From Pseudomonadota bacterium (GTDB lineage: Bacteria > Pseudomonadota > Alphaproteobacteria > Sphingomonadales > SMXR01), in the NCBI GenBank assembly GCA_022566215.1, contig JADFJJ010000018.1, positions 1 to 32,046 of the forward strand: a DNA stretch of 32,046 nt, read 5' to 3'. A program made the position numbers and the translations under genes. This document shows positions 1 to 7,263 of the stretch, one piece after another. The stretch's first letter is position 1. Each line of letters opens with the position of its first letter. Under the pieces are notes generated by a model. The model saw only the letters and a program-made list of their open reading frames with translations. It did no database searches and was not told the DNA's origin.

Positions 1-1278
1 CAGGGGACGCTGGACTTTTTCAACGCCAGGGTTTCGGCCAGCAAAATGGATTGGTACAAGGACGCCAACCGGCCGGCCGAAGGCTCGTTCGATCTGGAAT
101 GGACCGGCGATGAATTCCATGTCCGCAATGTCCGGCTGAAAACCCGCGAGCTGACCTTTAACGGGGCGTTTATTTTCGATGCCGAAAGCGGCCTGATGAA
201 ACGCGCCGATGTGCCGCTGTTCGTCTCCGGCCGCCATGACCTGACCGCCACCGCCCGGCAGCGCCCGGACGGGGTGCTGGAACTCACCATCCAGGCCCGC
301 ACCCTCAACGCGGCTCCTTTCCTTGAGACCATGTTCGAGGACTCACCCGGGGAAAGTTTCGCCCCCAATATGAAAATGACCCTGCTCGCCGATCAGGTCT
401 TTGGCATGAACGGCGTGCGCTACACCAATGTCTCGATCGTCGCCGAAAAACGGCGGGAGTTCTGGATCGCCGCCAATGTCATCGGCGCCATCGATGACGG
501 CGGGATGTTCCAGATTGCGCTCGATAATGACCAGGCCGGCCGCCACCTGACCATCGAAAGCGACAATGCCGGGCGCTTTGGCCTCGGGGTTGACATATTC
601 CGCAATGCGGTCGGCGGGCGGCTGATGCTGACCGCGGACCTCAATATCTACCAGACCCCGCTTTATGCGGTCGGCACGCTGGCGGTGAACGATTTCCGGA
701 TGGTCAAGTCCTCAACCCTGATCCAGGCGCTGGCCGAGGATGAAAGGAGCGGTCTGGACGAAATGATCCGCGAGGGCGGGGTCGATTTCAAGCAACTGTT
801 GATCCCCTTCAAGCTGGAGGACGAAGTGTTCGATATTAGCGGCGGCTCGGCCAGCGGCCCGTCGCTCGGCTTCACCATGGAGGGCCAGATCGACCAGCGC
901 TTCGAGCGCATGAATATTAATGGCACGGTGGTCCCGGCCTATACCCTCAACACCATCATCAGCCGCATTCCGGTGATCGGCACGATCCTGATGGGCGGCA
1001 AGGGCGAAGGCCTGTTCGCCGTCAACTACCGGGTTTCGGGTACGCGCGACGACCCCAAGGTCGACATCAGTGAAATATCGGTCCTGACGCCGGGGATTTT
1101 AAGGAAATTGATCGGCCAGAAAAAGGGCAAGCTGGAGCCCGAGGAAGAAACCACCCCGGCGGAAGAAGAACCTGCCCCCGCGGAGGAACCAGCCACTGAG
1201 GAAGAACAACCCCTGGGAGAAGGGGAAAGGGAGCCGCTTCCGGAAGAAACCCCGGATGAAGGTGCGGGCGAAGGCTAA
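1..1278 (+). CDS. AsmA/YhdP-like envelope protein, C-terminal part (5' truncated)
   Basis: The frame is open from base 1, so this is the 3' end of a longer gene; the first in-frame ATG, at 46, is unlikely to be the true start. The visible part is rich in alternating beta-strand-like segments. Near its end it carries a block typical of the AsmA-like/DUF3971 (YhdP-type) C-terminal region: a PAYTLN stretch, then IPVIG, a Gly-rich GGKGEGLFAVNYRVSG segment and a LTPG.LRKL motif. Proteins of this type are large, anchored in the inner membrane by an N-terminal helix, and are linked in other bacteria to phospholipid transport and outer-membrane integrity. The last 45 or so residues form a Glu/Pro-rich acidic tail, probably disordered. 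Family membership is fairly secure; the exact role here is not. The next gene, tyrS, is convergent. Confidence 0.75.
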   Translation, partial: QGTLDFFNARVSASKMDWYKDANRPAEGSFDLEWTGDEFHVRNVRLKTRELTFNGAFIFDAESGLMKRADVPLFVSGRHDLTATARQRPDGVLELTIQARTLNAAPFLETMFEDSPGESFAPNMKMTLLADQVFGMNGVRYTNVSIVAEKRREFWIAANVIGAIDDGGMFQIALDNDQAGRHLTIESDNAGRFGLGVDIFRNAVGGRLMLTADLNIYQTPLYAVGTLAVNDFRMVKSSTLIQALAEDERSGLDEMIREGGVDFKQLLIPFKLEDEVFDISGGSASGPSLGFTMEGQIDQRFERMNINGTVVPAYTLNTIISRIPVIGTILMGGKGEGLFAVNYRVSGTRDDPKVDISEISVLTPGILRKLIGQKKGKLEPEEETTPAEEEPAPAEEPATEEEQPLGEGEREPLPEETPDEGAGEG

Positions 1279-1292
1279 CCTAAATCTAAACC

Positions 1293-1393
1293 TGTCATGC
1301 CCGCTTTTGGGCGGGGGTCTGGCAATGGCTGTGTAATACGCAGATTTAACAAAAAAAACAAAAGCCCGGATACCCGCCTGCGCAGGTATGACA
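1293..1393. repeat. Pair of REP-like palindromic units in inverted orientation
   Basis: Two copies of a roughly 30-base unit lie between the convergent 3' ends of the AsmA-like gene and tyrS. Copy one (1293-1323) begins TGTCATGCCCGC and contains GGGCGGG. Copy two (1364-1393), read on the minus strand, begins TGTCATACCTGC and contains GGCGGGTATCCGGGC. Each unit has a short internal GC stem and the two face each other, as in bacterial interspersed REP pairs. The position suggests mRNA 3'-end folding or termination for both genes. The element family is inferred from pattern only. Confidence 0.6.
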
Positions 1394-1412
1394 ATTAAGG
1401 TAATTTAAAAAA

Positions 1413-2657
1413 TTACCGACGTTTTACGAGTGCGTGACGCTTTTTCCCAGCCGAGAGTTTCAGGGCGTTATTAGGTCCCAACATTGCAGTATTTACTAAC
1501 AAGTTTTCATCAGAAATGATTCCATCATTTAATCTAGCGCCGCCTTGCTGAATCAAACGCCGCGCTTCTTTTTTAGATGTGCACAATTTGGCAAAAACAA
1601 AAAGTACCAGGATTGAAACTCCCGCATCAAGTGTTGATTTATTGATCATAACGGTTGGCAAATCAGCGCCCGAGGTTCCCTCCTCAAAGGTCTTGCGGGC
1701 GGTCTCGGCGGCTTTTGATGCGGCCGCTTTACCCCGGCACAGCGCCGTCGCCTCATTTGCCAGCACTTTCTTGGCCTCATTCAACTCCTGGCCCTCAAGG
1801 GCTTCCAGCTTGGCGATTTCATCCAGTGGAATATCGGTAAAGAGTCTTAAAAACCTGCCGACATCTTCATCCTGGGCATTCCGCCAGAATTGCCAGTAGT
1901 CGTAATCTGAAAGTTGGTCGGAGCTCAGCCAAACGGCCCCCTTGGCGGTCTTGCCCATTTTCTCGCCGTCCGAGGTGGTAATCAAAGGGCTGGTCAGCCC
2001 GAAAAGTTCGGCCCCTAGCATTCGCCGGCCGAGATCAATTCCGTTAACAATATTGCCCCACTGGTCGGAGCCGCCAAGCTGAATTCTGCAGCCTTCGTCT
2101 TCAAACAATTTTACAAAGTCATAGGCTTGCAAGATCATGTAGTTGAACTCGAGGAAGGTCAGCGGCTGTTCGCGCTCGAGCCGCAGCTTCACGCTATCCA
2201 TGGTGAGCATCTTGTTGATGGTGAAATGCCTGCCAACATCCCTCAAAAAGTTGATATAATTTAAATCCTTAAGCCACCCATCATTATTCAAATAAATGTG
2301 CTGCCTTTGTTTGCTGACATTCAAAAGGTTAATGAAGTTTTTTTCGATCCCTTTGATATTTTGCTTAATATCCTCGGGGCTTAAAAGCTTGCGGCTCTCG
2401 GTCTTGCCGGAAGGGTCTCCGACCCTGGTGGTGCCGCCGCCCATTAAAACGATCGGCTGGTGGCCGCATTTCTGGAAATGGCGCAGCATCATGATCTGCA
2501 CCAATGATCCGACGTGGAGGGTCGGCGCGGTGCAATCAAAGCCGATGTAGGCCCGGGCGTCCGGGGTTTTGGCCAGATAAGCGTCCAGTCCCCCGAGATT
2601 GGTCGCCTGGTGGATAAAGCCTCTGGCTTCGAGAATATTCAGAAATTCGGATTTCAC
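1413..2657 (-). CDS. tyrS: Tyrosyl-tRNA synthetase
   Basis: This cytoplasmic class I aminoacyl-tRNA synthetase charges tRNA-Tyr with tyrosine. The 414-residue length fits the bacterial TyrRS family. The HIGH signature appears as HVGS (residues 48-51), and the KMSKS loop as KMGKT (233-237). The tyrosine pocket segment [12 protein letters not shown] and the [11 protein letters not shown] motif (about 193-203) are intact. An S4-type RNA-binding domain occupies roughly the last 70 residues ([16 protein letters not shown]). The start is GTG at 2657; no in-frame ATG precedes the conserved N-terminus. It is divergent from anmK, an arrangement common in Alphaproteobacteria. Base composition is uneven: about 1413-1660 and 2220-2390 are visibly AT-richer than the middle of the gene. 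Confidence 0.97.
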   Translation of the reverse strand: MKSEFLNILEARGFIHQATNLGGLDAYLAKTPDARAYIGFDCTAPTLHVGSLVQIMMLRHFQKCGHQPIVLMGGGTTRVGDPSGKTESRKLLSPEDIKQNIKGIEKNFINLLNVSKQRQHIYLNNDGWLKDLNYINFLRDVGRHFTINKMLTMDSVKLRLEREQPLTFLEFNYMILQAYDFVKLFEDEGCRIQLGGSDQWGNIVNGIDLGRRMLGAELFGLTSPLITTSDGEKMGKTAKGAVWLSSDQLSDYDYWQFWRNAQDEDVGRFLRLFTDIPLDEIAKLEALEGQELNEAKKVLANEATALCRGKAAASKAAETARKTFEEGTSGADLPTVMINKSTLDAGVSILVLFVFAKLCTSKKEARRLIQQGGARLNDGIISDENLLVNTAMLGPNNALKLSAGKKRHALVKRR

Positions 2658-2784
2658 TTATGCAGCCCCAGATCAATTTATTTCAAATCCTGCCCCGCAC
2701 ACTATCGCGTAAATGCCCGTTCGTTAAGCCCATAATTCGCTCTTGTCAGGCGCTCGAAAATAACCGACCTTTGGAGCTGCGATT

Positions 2785-3888
2785 ATGAGCAAGCAAAAAA
2801 CAGTCATCGGCCTGATGAGCGGCACCTCGCTGGACGGCATCGACGCCGCCCTGGTGGTCACGGACGGCGAGACCGTCAGCCGCCGCGGCGCCTTTGTCCA
2901 TATCCCCTACGGTGAGGATTTCAGGGACCAGCTGAAACAAGCCCTGGCCCGCGCGGGATCGGCCGGGAAAAAGGCCGGGGGCAAGTTTTTCACCGGTCTG
3001 GAGCAGGAACTGACCGGGGTTCACGCCTATGCGGTGCAGGAATGTTTGCAGCAAAACAGCATGGCGGCTTCCGACATTGACTTGGTCGGCTTTCACGGCC
3101 AGACGGTCCTTCACGCGCCGGATCAAGGCATCACCTGGCAGCTCGGCGATGGGGCGATGCTGGCCAGGCTCGTCGGCATCGATGTGGTCAGCGATTTCAG
3201 ATCAAACGATGTTAAAAATGGCGGGCAGGGGGCGCCGTTGGCGTCGCTTTACCATCAGGCGCTGTTTCAAGGCATGAGCAAAAATTATCCGGTCGCGGTG
3301 CTGAATATCGGCGGGGTCGCCAACGTTACCTGGATTTCAGGTGATGAGATTTTGGCCTTCGACACCGGCCCCGGCAACGCGCTGCTGGACGATTGGGTGC
3401 TGGAGAGGACTGGCAAACCTTTTGATGAAGGCGGCAAGCTGGCGGCGAAAGGGGAGCTGGATGAAAAAATATTGGGCGCCTGGATCAACCATCCCTACTT
3501 CACCGCCCGGCCGCCGAAATCGCTCGACCGCAACGCCTTTCCCGTAGAGAACCTCGAGGGCTTGAGCATCGAAGACGGGGCGGCGACCCTGACTGCTTTT
3601 ACGGTCGGTGCGATTATCAAGGCCACCGCGCATTTCCCGTCAACAGCCGGAACCTGGATCGTCACCGGCGGCGGCCGCAAGAATGCCTTTATGATGGATC
3701 AGCTGGCGAAAATTCTAAAAGTTCCGGTGGTGCCAATCGAAAACTACGGCCTTGACGGCGACGCCATCGAGGCCGAGGCCTTCGCCTTCCTCGCGGTCAG
3801 ATCAGTAATGGGCTTGCCCCTAAGCCTGCCTTCAACCACCGGCGTCAAGGAACCCATGCCCGGCGGTGTTTTGTTTAAAAGCGCCTGA
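2785..3888 (+). CDS. anmK: Anhydro-N-acetylmuramic acid kinase
   Basis: AnmK phosphorylates and opens 1,6-anhydro-MurNAc, giving MurNAc-6-phosphate, so that cell-wall turnover products can be reused. The 367-residue protein begins with the family signature GLMSGTSLDGIDAAL (residues 9-23, ATP-binding loop of the ASKHA fold). It also has GFHGQTVLH, FDTGPGNALLDDW and a late VTGGGRKN motif, all expected in AnmK. ATG at 2785 has GGAG nine bases upstream. It is divergent from tyrS with a 127-bp shared upstream region. The gene ends two bases from the convergent hydrolase, leaving no room for a private terminator. Confidence 0.95.
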   Translation: MSKQKTVIGLMSGTSLDGIDAALVVTDGETVSRRGAFVHIPYGEDFRDQLKQALARAGSAGKKAGGKFFTGLEQELTGVHAYAVQECLQQNSMAASDIDLVGFHGQTVLHAPDQGITWQLGDGAMLARLVGIDVVSDFRSNDVKNGGQGAPLASLYHQALFQGMSKNYPVAVLNIGGVANVTWISGDEILAFDTGPGNALLDDWVLERTGKPFDEGGKLAAKGELDEKILGAWINHPYFTARPPKSLDRNAFPVENLEGLSIEDGAATLTAFTVGAIIKATAHFPSTAGTWIVTGGGRKNAFMMDQLAKILKVPVVPIENYGLDGDAIEAEAFAFLAVRSVMGLPLSLPSTTGVKEPMPGGVLFKSA

Positions 3889-3890
3889 TT

Positions 3891-4532
3891 TTACTCAGAA
3901 AATCTTTTGTCGAGGTATTGTTCAACCGTCGCCACCATTTCCTCCAGCTTGTTGGTGAAAAAGTGGTCGCCGCCCTTGATCAGCTCGTAATCGATGGTGA
4001 TCGCGCGCTTGGCCTGCAGCTCCTCGGCCAGGGTTTCGGAAGCGGCCGGCGCGACGATCTCATCCGATCCCCCCTGGACAATCAGGCCCGAGGAGGGGCA
4101 CGGGGCGAGGAACGAGAAATCATACTTGTCGGCGGGCGGGGCGACCGAGATAAAGCCCCGGATTTCCGGCCGCCGCATCAGCAGCTGCATGCCGATCCAG
4201 GCGCCGAAGGAAAAGCCGGCGATCCAGCAGCTCGAGGCGTTGGGGTTCATGGACTGCAAATAATCGAGCGCGGAAGCGGCGTCTGATAACTCGCCAATGC
4301 CGTCGTCAAAGGCTCCCTGGCTGCGCCCAACCCCCCTGAAATTAAACCGGAGCACCGCAAAACCACGCCGGGCGTAGATATGGAACAGGTTATAGACCAC
4401 CTTGTTGTTCATGGTGCCGCCGAACTGGGGGTGCGGGTGCAGGATCAGCGCGGTCGGCGCATTGGGTTCCTTACCGGTGTGATAACGGCCTTCCAGCCTG
4501 CCTTCCGGTCCGTTAAAAATGATTTCTGGCAT
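3891..4532 (-). CDS. Alpha/beta hydrolase, COG2945 type
   Basis: A 213-residue cytoplasmic alpha/beta hydrolase of the small, highly conserved alphaproteobacterial group that begins MPEIIFNGPEGRLEG. The nucleophile elbow is GFSFG with Ser108; the likely triad is completed by Asp157 (GGSDE) and His190 (GGDHFF). The LHPHPQFGGTMNNKVV segment (31-46) supplies the oxyanion region. The substrate is unknown. The open frame continues upstream to 4664 but that would overlap the divergent cysteine desulfurase start and adds non-conserved sequence, so I start at ATG 4532. A TTGCAC/TATAGA promoter lies just upstream. Neighbouring Fe-S genes are a conserved association in the class, but a functional link is unproven. 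Confidence 0.9.
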   Translation of the reverse strand: MPEIIFNGPEGRLEGRYHTGKEPNAPTALILHPHPQFGGTMNNKVVYNLFHIYARRGFAVLRFNFRGVGRSQGAFDDGIGELSDAASALDYLQSMNPNASSCWIAGFSFGAWIGMQLLMRRPEIRGFISVAPPADKYDFSFLAPCPSSGLIVQGGSDEIVAPAASETLAEELQAKRAITIDYELIKGGDHFFTNKLEEMVATVEQYLDKRFSE

Positions 4533-4568
4533 AAATTCTCTTAAAGACGTTGGTTGCGCGGCCCGGCA

Positions 4569-4598
4569 TCTATAAAGGGGTTTGCCCCCCGAGTGCAA
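4569..4598 (-). promoter_or_regulatory. Putative sigma-70-type promoter for the hydrolase gene
   Basis: On the minus strand, TTGCAC (4593-4598) and TATAGA (4569-4574) are separated by 18 bases. This places transcription start roughly 30 bases before the chosen ATG at 4532, which supports that start over the longer frame. Confidence 0.45.
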
Positions 4599-4650
4599 GA
4601 GTTTTTGCCAGGCCATTGAAAAGGCCAGGAGATAAGCGTATCTGTTTGCC

Positions 4651-5775
4651 ATGAAAAAAAGCATTTATCTTGATTTCAACGCCACCGGGATGTTGCGCCC
4701 CGAAGTCAGGGAAGCGCTTATTTCACACCTCGATCAGGACGGCAATCCCTCGTCTGTCCACCAGCGCGGCCGGGCCGCCCGGGCGCTGCTCGAGCAGGCC
4801 CGGGATCAGGTCGCGCAGCTAGCCGGCGCCAGCGCAGCCAAAATCATCTTCCCAAGCGGCGGCACCGAGGCCAATAACCAGGCGATCCGGGGGGTAAAGG
4901 CCGCGTCCATCCTGATCTCGGCCACCGAACATGACAGCACCATCGCCGCCGCCTACGCCGTGGGTACCGAGGTTCAGGAAATTCCCGTCGGCGGGGAGGG
5001 GCTTCTAGACCTGAAAGCGCTTGAGAAAGCGCTGAAATCCGTCAAAAAGCCGGCGCTGGTGTCGGTCATGCTGGCCAATAACGAAACCGGGGTAATCCAG
5101 CCGGTCGCCAAAATCACCGAAATCGCCCACCGCCATGGCGCTTTGATGCATAGCGATGCGATCCAGGCGGCGGGCAAGATCCCGGTTGATTTCGAGGCGC
5201 TGGGGGTCGACCTGATGACCCTGTCGGCCCACAAGATCAATTCCATCGGCGGCGCCGCGGCGCTCATTTTCAAACCCTCGGTCAGCCTCAACCCGATCAT
5301 TTTCGGCGGCGGACAGGAACAGGGCTGGCGCTCCGGCACCGAAAACGTGGCCGGCATTGGGGCCTTCGGCGCGGCCGCGGAACTGGCGCATGGAGAATTA
5401 GAAAAATATAGCAGAATCAGTGAGTTGCGCGATTATCTTGAAGCAGAAATATTGACCTTTTGCCGGGCCGCCAGGGTGTTCGGCTCGGGCGCTCCCAGGC
5501 TTCCCAACACGTCCAAGATTTTAATGCCCCAGGTGACCGCCGAGACCCAGGTAATGGCCTTCGACCTGGAGGGGTTCTGCGTCAGCGCCGGGTCCGCCTG
5601 TTCTTCCGGCAAGGTCAAAACCTCGTATGTCCTGAAGGCGATGGGGGCGCCGGATTACCAGGCCGGATGCGCGATCCGCGTCAGCATGGGGTGGCAAACC
5701 ACCAAAGCGGACGTGACCGCCTTTATCGCCGCCTGGAAGCGGCTTTACCAGCGCACCCACGGGAAGGAGAGCTAA
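4651..5775 (+). CDS. Cysteine desulfurase-like class V aminotransferase (first of tandem pair)
   Basis: A PLP enzyme expected to take sulfur from cysteine, leaving alanine and an enzyme persulfide, to supply Fe-S cluster or thio-cofactor assembly. The 374-residue protein has the PLP-stacking His94 (TEHD), Asp169 and Gln172 (SDAIQ), and the Schiff-base Lys195 in SAHK. The mobile catalytic loop is SAGSACSSG with Cys317. It differs from classical IscS/NifS in the segment after the lysine: INSIGGAAAL replaces the usual IYGPKGIGAL, which its neighbour keeps. The ATG has only a distant purine-rich stretch upstream. Its stop is followed immediately by the GTG of the second copy. It may be specialised rather than redundant; which acceptor it serves cannot be told from this window. 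Confidence 0.88.
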   Translation: MKKSIYLDFNATGMLRPEVREALISHLDQDGNPSSVHQRGRAARALLEQARDQVAQLAGASAAKIIFPSGGTEANNQAIRGVKAASILISATEHDSTIAAAYAVGTEVQEIPVGGEGLLDLKALEKALKSVKKPALVSVMLANNETGVIQPVAKITEIAHRHGALMHSDAIQAAGKIPVDFEALGVDLMTLSAHKINSIGGAAALIFKPSVSLNPIIFGGGQEQGWRSGTENVAGIGAFGAAAELAHGELEKYSRISELRDYLEAEILTFCRAARVFGSGAPRLPNTSKILMPQVTAETQVMAFDLEGFCVSAGSACSSGKVKTSYVLKAMGAPDYQAGCAIRVSMGWQTTKADVTAFIAAWKRLYQRTHGKES

Positions 5776-6927
5776 GTGGCGCTGAATTTTCCCATCTATC
5801 TGGATAACCAGGCGACCACGCCGCTTGATCCGCGGGTGCTGAAGGCGATGACCCCTTATCTCGGCGAAAAATTCGGCAACCCCCATTCCACCAGCCACCG
5901 CTTTGGCTGGGAGGCGGCGGCCGCCATCGACGTGGCGCGCGGCAAAATCGCAAACCTGATCGGGGCGGAGGCCCGGGAGATTTTTTTCCTGTCGGGCGCG
6001 ACCGAAGCCAATAATCTTGCCATCAAGGGGCTGGCCGAAACCTATTCCGGCAAAAAATCCCGGATTATCACCGTCTCCACTGAACACAAATGCGTCCTGG
6101 AATCGTGCCTTGCATGCGAAAAATGGGGGTTTGAGACGACTTTCCTGGGCGTTGGCAAGGATGGGCTTGTTGATCTCAGCGACCTGGAAAAGACGCTCGA
6201 TGAAAGCGTCGCGCTGGTCTCGGTGATGGCGGTCAATAACGAGATCGGGGTGATCCAGCCGCTCGGGGAGATCGGCAAGCTGTGCCGGGCAAAGGGGATA
6301 TTGTTCCACTGCGACGCGGCCCAGGCGTTCGGTAAAATCCCGCTCGACGTGGCGGCCATGAAGATTGATTTGATGAGTTTGTCCGGCCATAAAATCTATG
6401 GCCCAAAAGGCATTGGCGCGCTTTACATCAAAAAGTCCGTAAAACGTCTTCTTACCCCGCAAATGTCCGGCGGCGGTCAGGAGGGGGGGCTGCGCTCCGG
6501 CACTCTCCCTCCGGCGCTGTGTGTTGGCTTCGGCGTTGCGGCGGCGATCGCCGGTGATGAAATGAGCGCCGAGGCCGCGCGCATGAAAGCGGTGTTCAGA
6601 GGCTTTTTGCAAACCCTCGAAAATTCGGGCATAAATTTCAGGGTCAATGGGCCGGTGGAGCGGCGCTGGCATGGCAACCTGAGTATAACCTTTCCGGAAA
6701 TTGACGGGGATTTGCTCTTGAGCGCCCTGAAAAAGATCGCTGTTTCGTCCGGTGCTGCCTGTGCTTCCGCAACTGAAGGCCCGTCCTACGTTTTAGGGGC
6801 GCTTGGGGTGCCGGAAAAGGCCGCAAAAGGGACAATCCGGGTCGGTTTTGGGCGCTTTACCACCGGCGACGAGGCGGAATACGCCGCTGGCTATATTGCT
6901 GAAACCGTTAAAAGGTTCAAAGGGTAG
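5776..6927 (+). CDS. Cysteine desulfurase, IscS/NifS type (second of tandem pair)
   Basis: A 383-residue PLP-dependent cysteine desulfurase. His104 (TEHK), Asp180 (HCDAAQ), Lys206 in SGHKIYGPKGIG and the catalytic Cys329 in SSGAACAS are in the positions known for IscS/NifS. The product acts in the cytoplasm as a sulfur donor for Fe-S assembly. The start is GTG at 5776, directly after the upstream stop, with GGAAGGAG about seven bases before it, so translation of the two is probably coupled. The ferredoxin gene follows after three bases. No scaffold protein (IscU/SufU), HscAB or SufBCD is in the window, so the partner machinery must lie elsewhere. I leave the symbol blank because paralogue assignment is uncertain. 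Confidence 0.93.
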   Translation: MALNFPIYLDNQATTPLDPRVLKAMTPYLGEKFGNPHSTSHRFGWEAAAAIDVARGKIANLIGAEAREIFFLSGATEANNLAIKGLAETYSGKKSRIITVSTEHKCVLESCLACEKWGFETTFLGVGKDGLVDLSDLEKTLDESVALVSVMAVNNEIGVIQPLGEIGKLCRAKGILFHCDAAQAFGKIPLDVAAMKIDLMSLSGHKIYGPKGIGALYIKKSVKRLLTPQMSGGGQEGGLRSGTLPPALCVGFGVAAAIAGDEMSAEAARMKAVFRGFLQTLENSGINFRVNGPVERRWHGNLSITFPEIDGDLLLSALKKIAVSSGAACASATEGPSYVLGALGVPEKAAKGTIRVGFGRFTTGDEAEYAAGYIAETVKRFKG

Positions 6928-6930
6928 GGC

Positions 6931-7263
6931 ATGCTGAAAATCACATTTCTCGACCCGGATGGAAATTCGGGAAAAACCGTGGAAGCAAAATCCGGCCTGA
7001 CCCTGCTTGACATCGCCCACCAGTTTGAGATCGAAATCGAAGGGGTGTGCGGGGGCGATATGGCGTGTTCCACCTGTCATGTGTTTGTCAGTGAGAAATT
7101 TCTGGATAAAATCCCGCCGATCAGCGAGGAGGAGGAAGCGATCCTGCAATTCGCCGCCGGGCGCAAGGCCAACTCGCGGCTCGGCTGCCAGATTACTTTA
7201 TCCGATGAGCTGGACGGTCTCGAGGTTCAGCTTCCGGAGGAGACCGAAAGCCTTCTGTTCTAG
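6931..7263 (+). CDS. Adrenodoxin-type [2Fe-2S] ferredoxin
   Basis: A 110-residue soluble electron carrier of the adrenodoxin/Isc-Fdx family. Cluster ligands are Cys40, Cys46, Cys49 (C-x5-C-x2-C, followed by His50) and Cys86. The acidic stretch ISEEEEAIL (64-72) matches the partner-docking helix of vertebrate-type ferredoxins. In Fe-S assembly, such proteins pass electrons to the desulfurase/scaffold complex, so its place three bases after two desulfurase genes makes this role likely. Its TAG stop overlaps the stop of the convergent helicase gene within one CTAG palindrome (7260-7263). Alternative: an electron donor to another oxidoreductase such as a P450, but no such gene is present. Confidence 0.93.
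   Translation: MLKITFLDPDGNSGKTVEAKSGLTLLDIAHQFEIEIEGVCGGDMACSTCHVFVSEKFLDKIPPISEEEEAILQFAAGRKANSRLGCQITLSDELDGLEVQLPEETESLLF

Noticed and set aside
5521-6672. A 383-codon minus-strand frame opposite the desulfurase genes
   Set aside because: It lies fully across two confirmed genes, and its sequence is low-complexity Arg/Gly/Pro-rich without motifs.
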